A DNA stretch of 64,000 bases from Prorocentrum cordatum (Eukaryota > Sar > Dinophyceae > Prorocentrales > Prorocentraceae). Both the position numbers and the translations under genes were made by a program. This document shows, one piece after another, positions 62,316 to 64,000 of the stretch. Location of the stretch: positions 1,343,690-1,407,689 of the forward strand of contig CAUYUJ010017837.1 in the NCBI GenBank assembly GCA_963575745.1, in the 5' to 3' direction. Positions within the stretch are counted from its first letter, which is position 1. Every line of letters begins with the position of its first letter. A model generated the notes under the pieces. It had not been told where the DNA came from and ran no database searches. It saw nothing but the letters and a program-made list of their open reading frames with translations.

Positions 62316-63800
62316 CTAGCCGAAGCGCCAGCGGTCGGAGAAGCGGCCGGCCGCCGCCGCGTCCTCACGAGCTCGGCGGCCGACGCAGACTCCTCGGCCC
62401 CACGGCGACGCGTCGGCGATGACCACCTCCTCGGACCACTGCGCGCCCAGGGGCCTCATCAAGAGAGGCAGGAGGCCGACGGCCCAGCGCAGCTCCCGCC
62501 GCACGGCCGGCCAGAGCCGGCGCCACTGCAGCGGCGATCGCTGGGCGAAGCTGCAGGCAGCCTGGAAGACGCACAGCGCCTCGCACCTAACGCGGGCGGC
62601 GAAGGTGTAGTGGCCGATGATCGACTCCAGCTCGCGCCCGCGCAGCCGCCACGCTCGATCAGCCCCTCGATCCCAAGCCGGATCTTCCAGACTCGGCGGC
62701 TGGAGAGGCGCACGGTGGGGCTGGTCTCGCCAAACGTCCAGCCCAGGCCCAGCTGGTTGAAGAGCTCCTCGACGCCGGCAGCCGCCCGCGTCACGTCCTC
62801 GGTGCGGTAGCCGAGGGCAGCAAGATTGTCAACGTACTCGGTGTGCACAAATTCGACCTGCGACAGCTGGCCCCCCGGGGCCCGGTCCCGCAGCAATTGT
62901 TGGAGTCAACGATGCCCGGCACCTGGTAGGCAACGCGCTCGTGGATGGTCTGGGCCCACCAGAGGGCACGGTTCCAGCCCATCGGCACCACCCGCAGGTG
63001 GGGGCAAACTGTAGTGCTAGGCGCCACTGGCTCCCCGTCGAGCTGCTTCAAGCCCACGGGCCGGCCGCGACGCCGTCGAGACAAAACTGGCTGACCAGCT
63101 CCGGCGGCATCAGCAGGTGGTAGAAGCAGTCCTTCAGGTCCACCTGGGCGATGCGCAGCGCCAGCCCGGAGTCGACCTCGAGGTTCCTGAAGGCGGTCCC
63201 CGTGGCCAGGGGGGCCGGGTCTGGCTCCGCGAAGCCGAGGTTCGCCACCCGCGCGTCGGCGATGAGGCGCTGCTTCCCCGACTTCTTCCACGCCGCGAAC
63301 AACCCCGCGCAAGGGGCGCCGGTGCGACGCCACTCTATCATCCCCGCCCCGTTCACGCGGCCCAGCAGCCTGGCATAGCGCCGAGGCCGCCCACGGAGCG
63401 AGGGGTCCATGTGCGCGCGCTTGACCCGGCTGCTCCTCCTCCGCTCCTCGGCCAAGTCGATTGGGCGGACTTTCTGCTTGATGAACTCCTCGACTACCTT
63501 CGGACCGCCGGCGCCCAGCAGCACGTCCAGCCCCACGGGGGAGCTGTCCGCGGGCAGGGACAGGAGGTCAATGTCGAGGTCGGCGACTGCCACACGATCC
63601 CCCGAGTAACTGCGCCGTGCCAAGAGCTCCGCGAGGGCCCCTCGGCGGGCCACGTCGGCGGGCGGCCTCCCCACCTCCGCCACAGCGGCGCGGATGTGGG
63701 CCAGGCTCCTCTCCTGAGCCGCCGAGGCGCGAACAGACCGAGGGCAAGATCCCTGGGGGCCGGCGTCCAGGTCGTTGACCCAGAGGTTGAATAACTCTTG
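62316..63800 (-). pseudogene. reverse transcriptase and start of RNase H of element C
   Basis: Frames 63683-63048, 63333-62791, 62896-62459 and 62504-62316 together give LLGRVNGAGMIEWRRTGAPC, KQRLIADARVANLGF, motif A IAQVDLKDCFYHLLMPPEL (Asp), RVVPMGWNRALWWAQTIHER, active site HTEYVDNLAALGYR (VDN) and the RNase H start VVIADASPWGRGV and FSDRWRF. At least three frameshifts; not functional. The region upstream of RT (LFNLWVNDLDAG, ERSLAHIRAAVAEVG) corresponds to NELCGASEVLDSF and IEQARRELG of element A. Confidence 0.7.
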
Positions 63801-64000
63801 CTCTAAGAGTTAACATTTGTCTTGTTACATGCATCTTAGAGTAAGAATCTAGCTTGTTGCGTTTTCCTTCTTTTTTCATTCAGGTGGCGCGGACAGTCGA
63901 TGGGTGGCGATTTATGTGATTTCGTATTAAATTTCAAGAACCCGCCCATGTTCTCGACTCGATGTCGAACTTATAAAGCGAAGACGTTCGGCGAAACAAA
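63801..64000. other. AT-richer window end, no feature
   Basis: About 200 bases clearly richer in A and T than the flank, with no motif. By position it should contain the end of gag of element C, but no gag block is readable. Confidence 0.4.

Larger units (their letters stand above)
57344..63830 (-). mobile_element. DIRS-like retroelement C, 5' end outside window, probably interrupted
   Basis: On the minus strand: RT (63800-62316), start of RNase H (62420-62316), a foreign-looking segment (about 62300-60360), rest of RNase H (60360-59870), tyrosine recombinase (59817-58495), methyltransferase-like domain (58598-58152), 3' UTR and two direct repeats of about 139 bases (57798-57660 and 57483-57344). 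The repeats match the B1/B2 position of element A. A1 and gag would lie beyond 64000. RT has several frameshifts. Confidence 0.75.

Overview
This 64 kb window looks like nuclear DNA of a dinoflagellate. I infer this from the dinoflagellate-style retroelement polyproteins (Ty1/copia gags with CCCH fingers, DIRS-like elements with a characteristic gag, a LINE-like RT fused to RNase H), the very high density of simple repeats, the high G+C, and the absence of any complete host gene. A Prorocentrum-like genome would fit the G+C, but the species cannot be fixed from sequence alone.

Layout. 1-5265: Ty1/copia-like element, minus strand, running off the left edge. 5395-8000: decayed DIRS-like copy F. 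8040-9281 and 15922-16500: a G+C-rich array of degenerate CCAAGATGGCC units, split by DIRS-like element A at 9335-15921, which still carries split direct repeats. 16862-19573: 5' half of another DIRS-like copy (D). 19626-22949: CAT/ATC microsatellites, a CTC tract, a 77-bp satellite and a GAT array. 22950-26303: LINE-like element (RT, RNase H) inside the GAT array with an 18-bp target duplication. 26304-32635: GAT, GAGATCGAT, CTC and CAC simple repeats, a composite dispersed repeat and more CCAAGATGGCC array. 32638-34690: 3' half of DIRS-like copy B. 34691-43160: decayed second Ty1/copia-like element E. 43200-57343: repeats almost throughout, with a large array at 51350-55150. 57344-63830: DIRS-like copy C, apparently interrupted by about 1.9 kb.

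Biology. Every recognisable protein-coding segment belongs to a retroelement, and all eight elements lie on the minus strand. The DIRS-like copies share the order gag, reverse transcriptase, RNase H, tyrosine recombinase, then a short cytosine-C5-methyltransferase-like domain. Element A is the best preserved and shows the A1-ORFs-B1-A2-B2 split-direct-repeat plan known from PAT-like DIRS elements. Three of the four recombinase remnants have lost the catalytic tyrosine, two of them to cysteine. The satellite array carries a higher-order repeat with a conserved AT-richer core. Element A seems to have inserted inside one such core. No rRNA, intact tRNA, CRISPR array or convincing host promoter was found; one possible host exon is noted near 27.6 kb.
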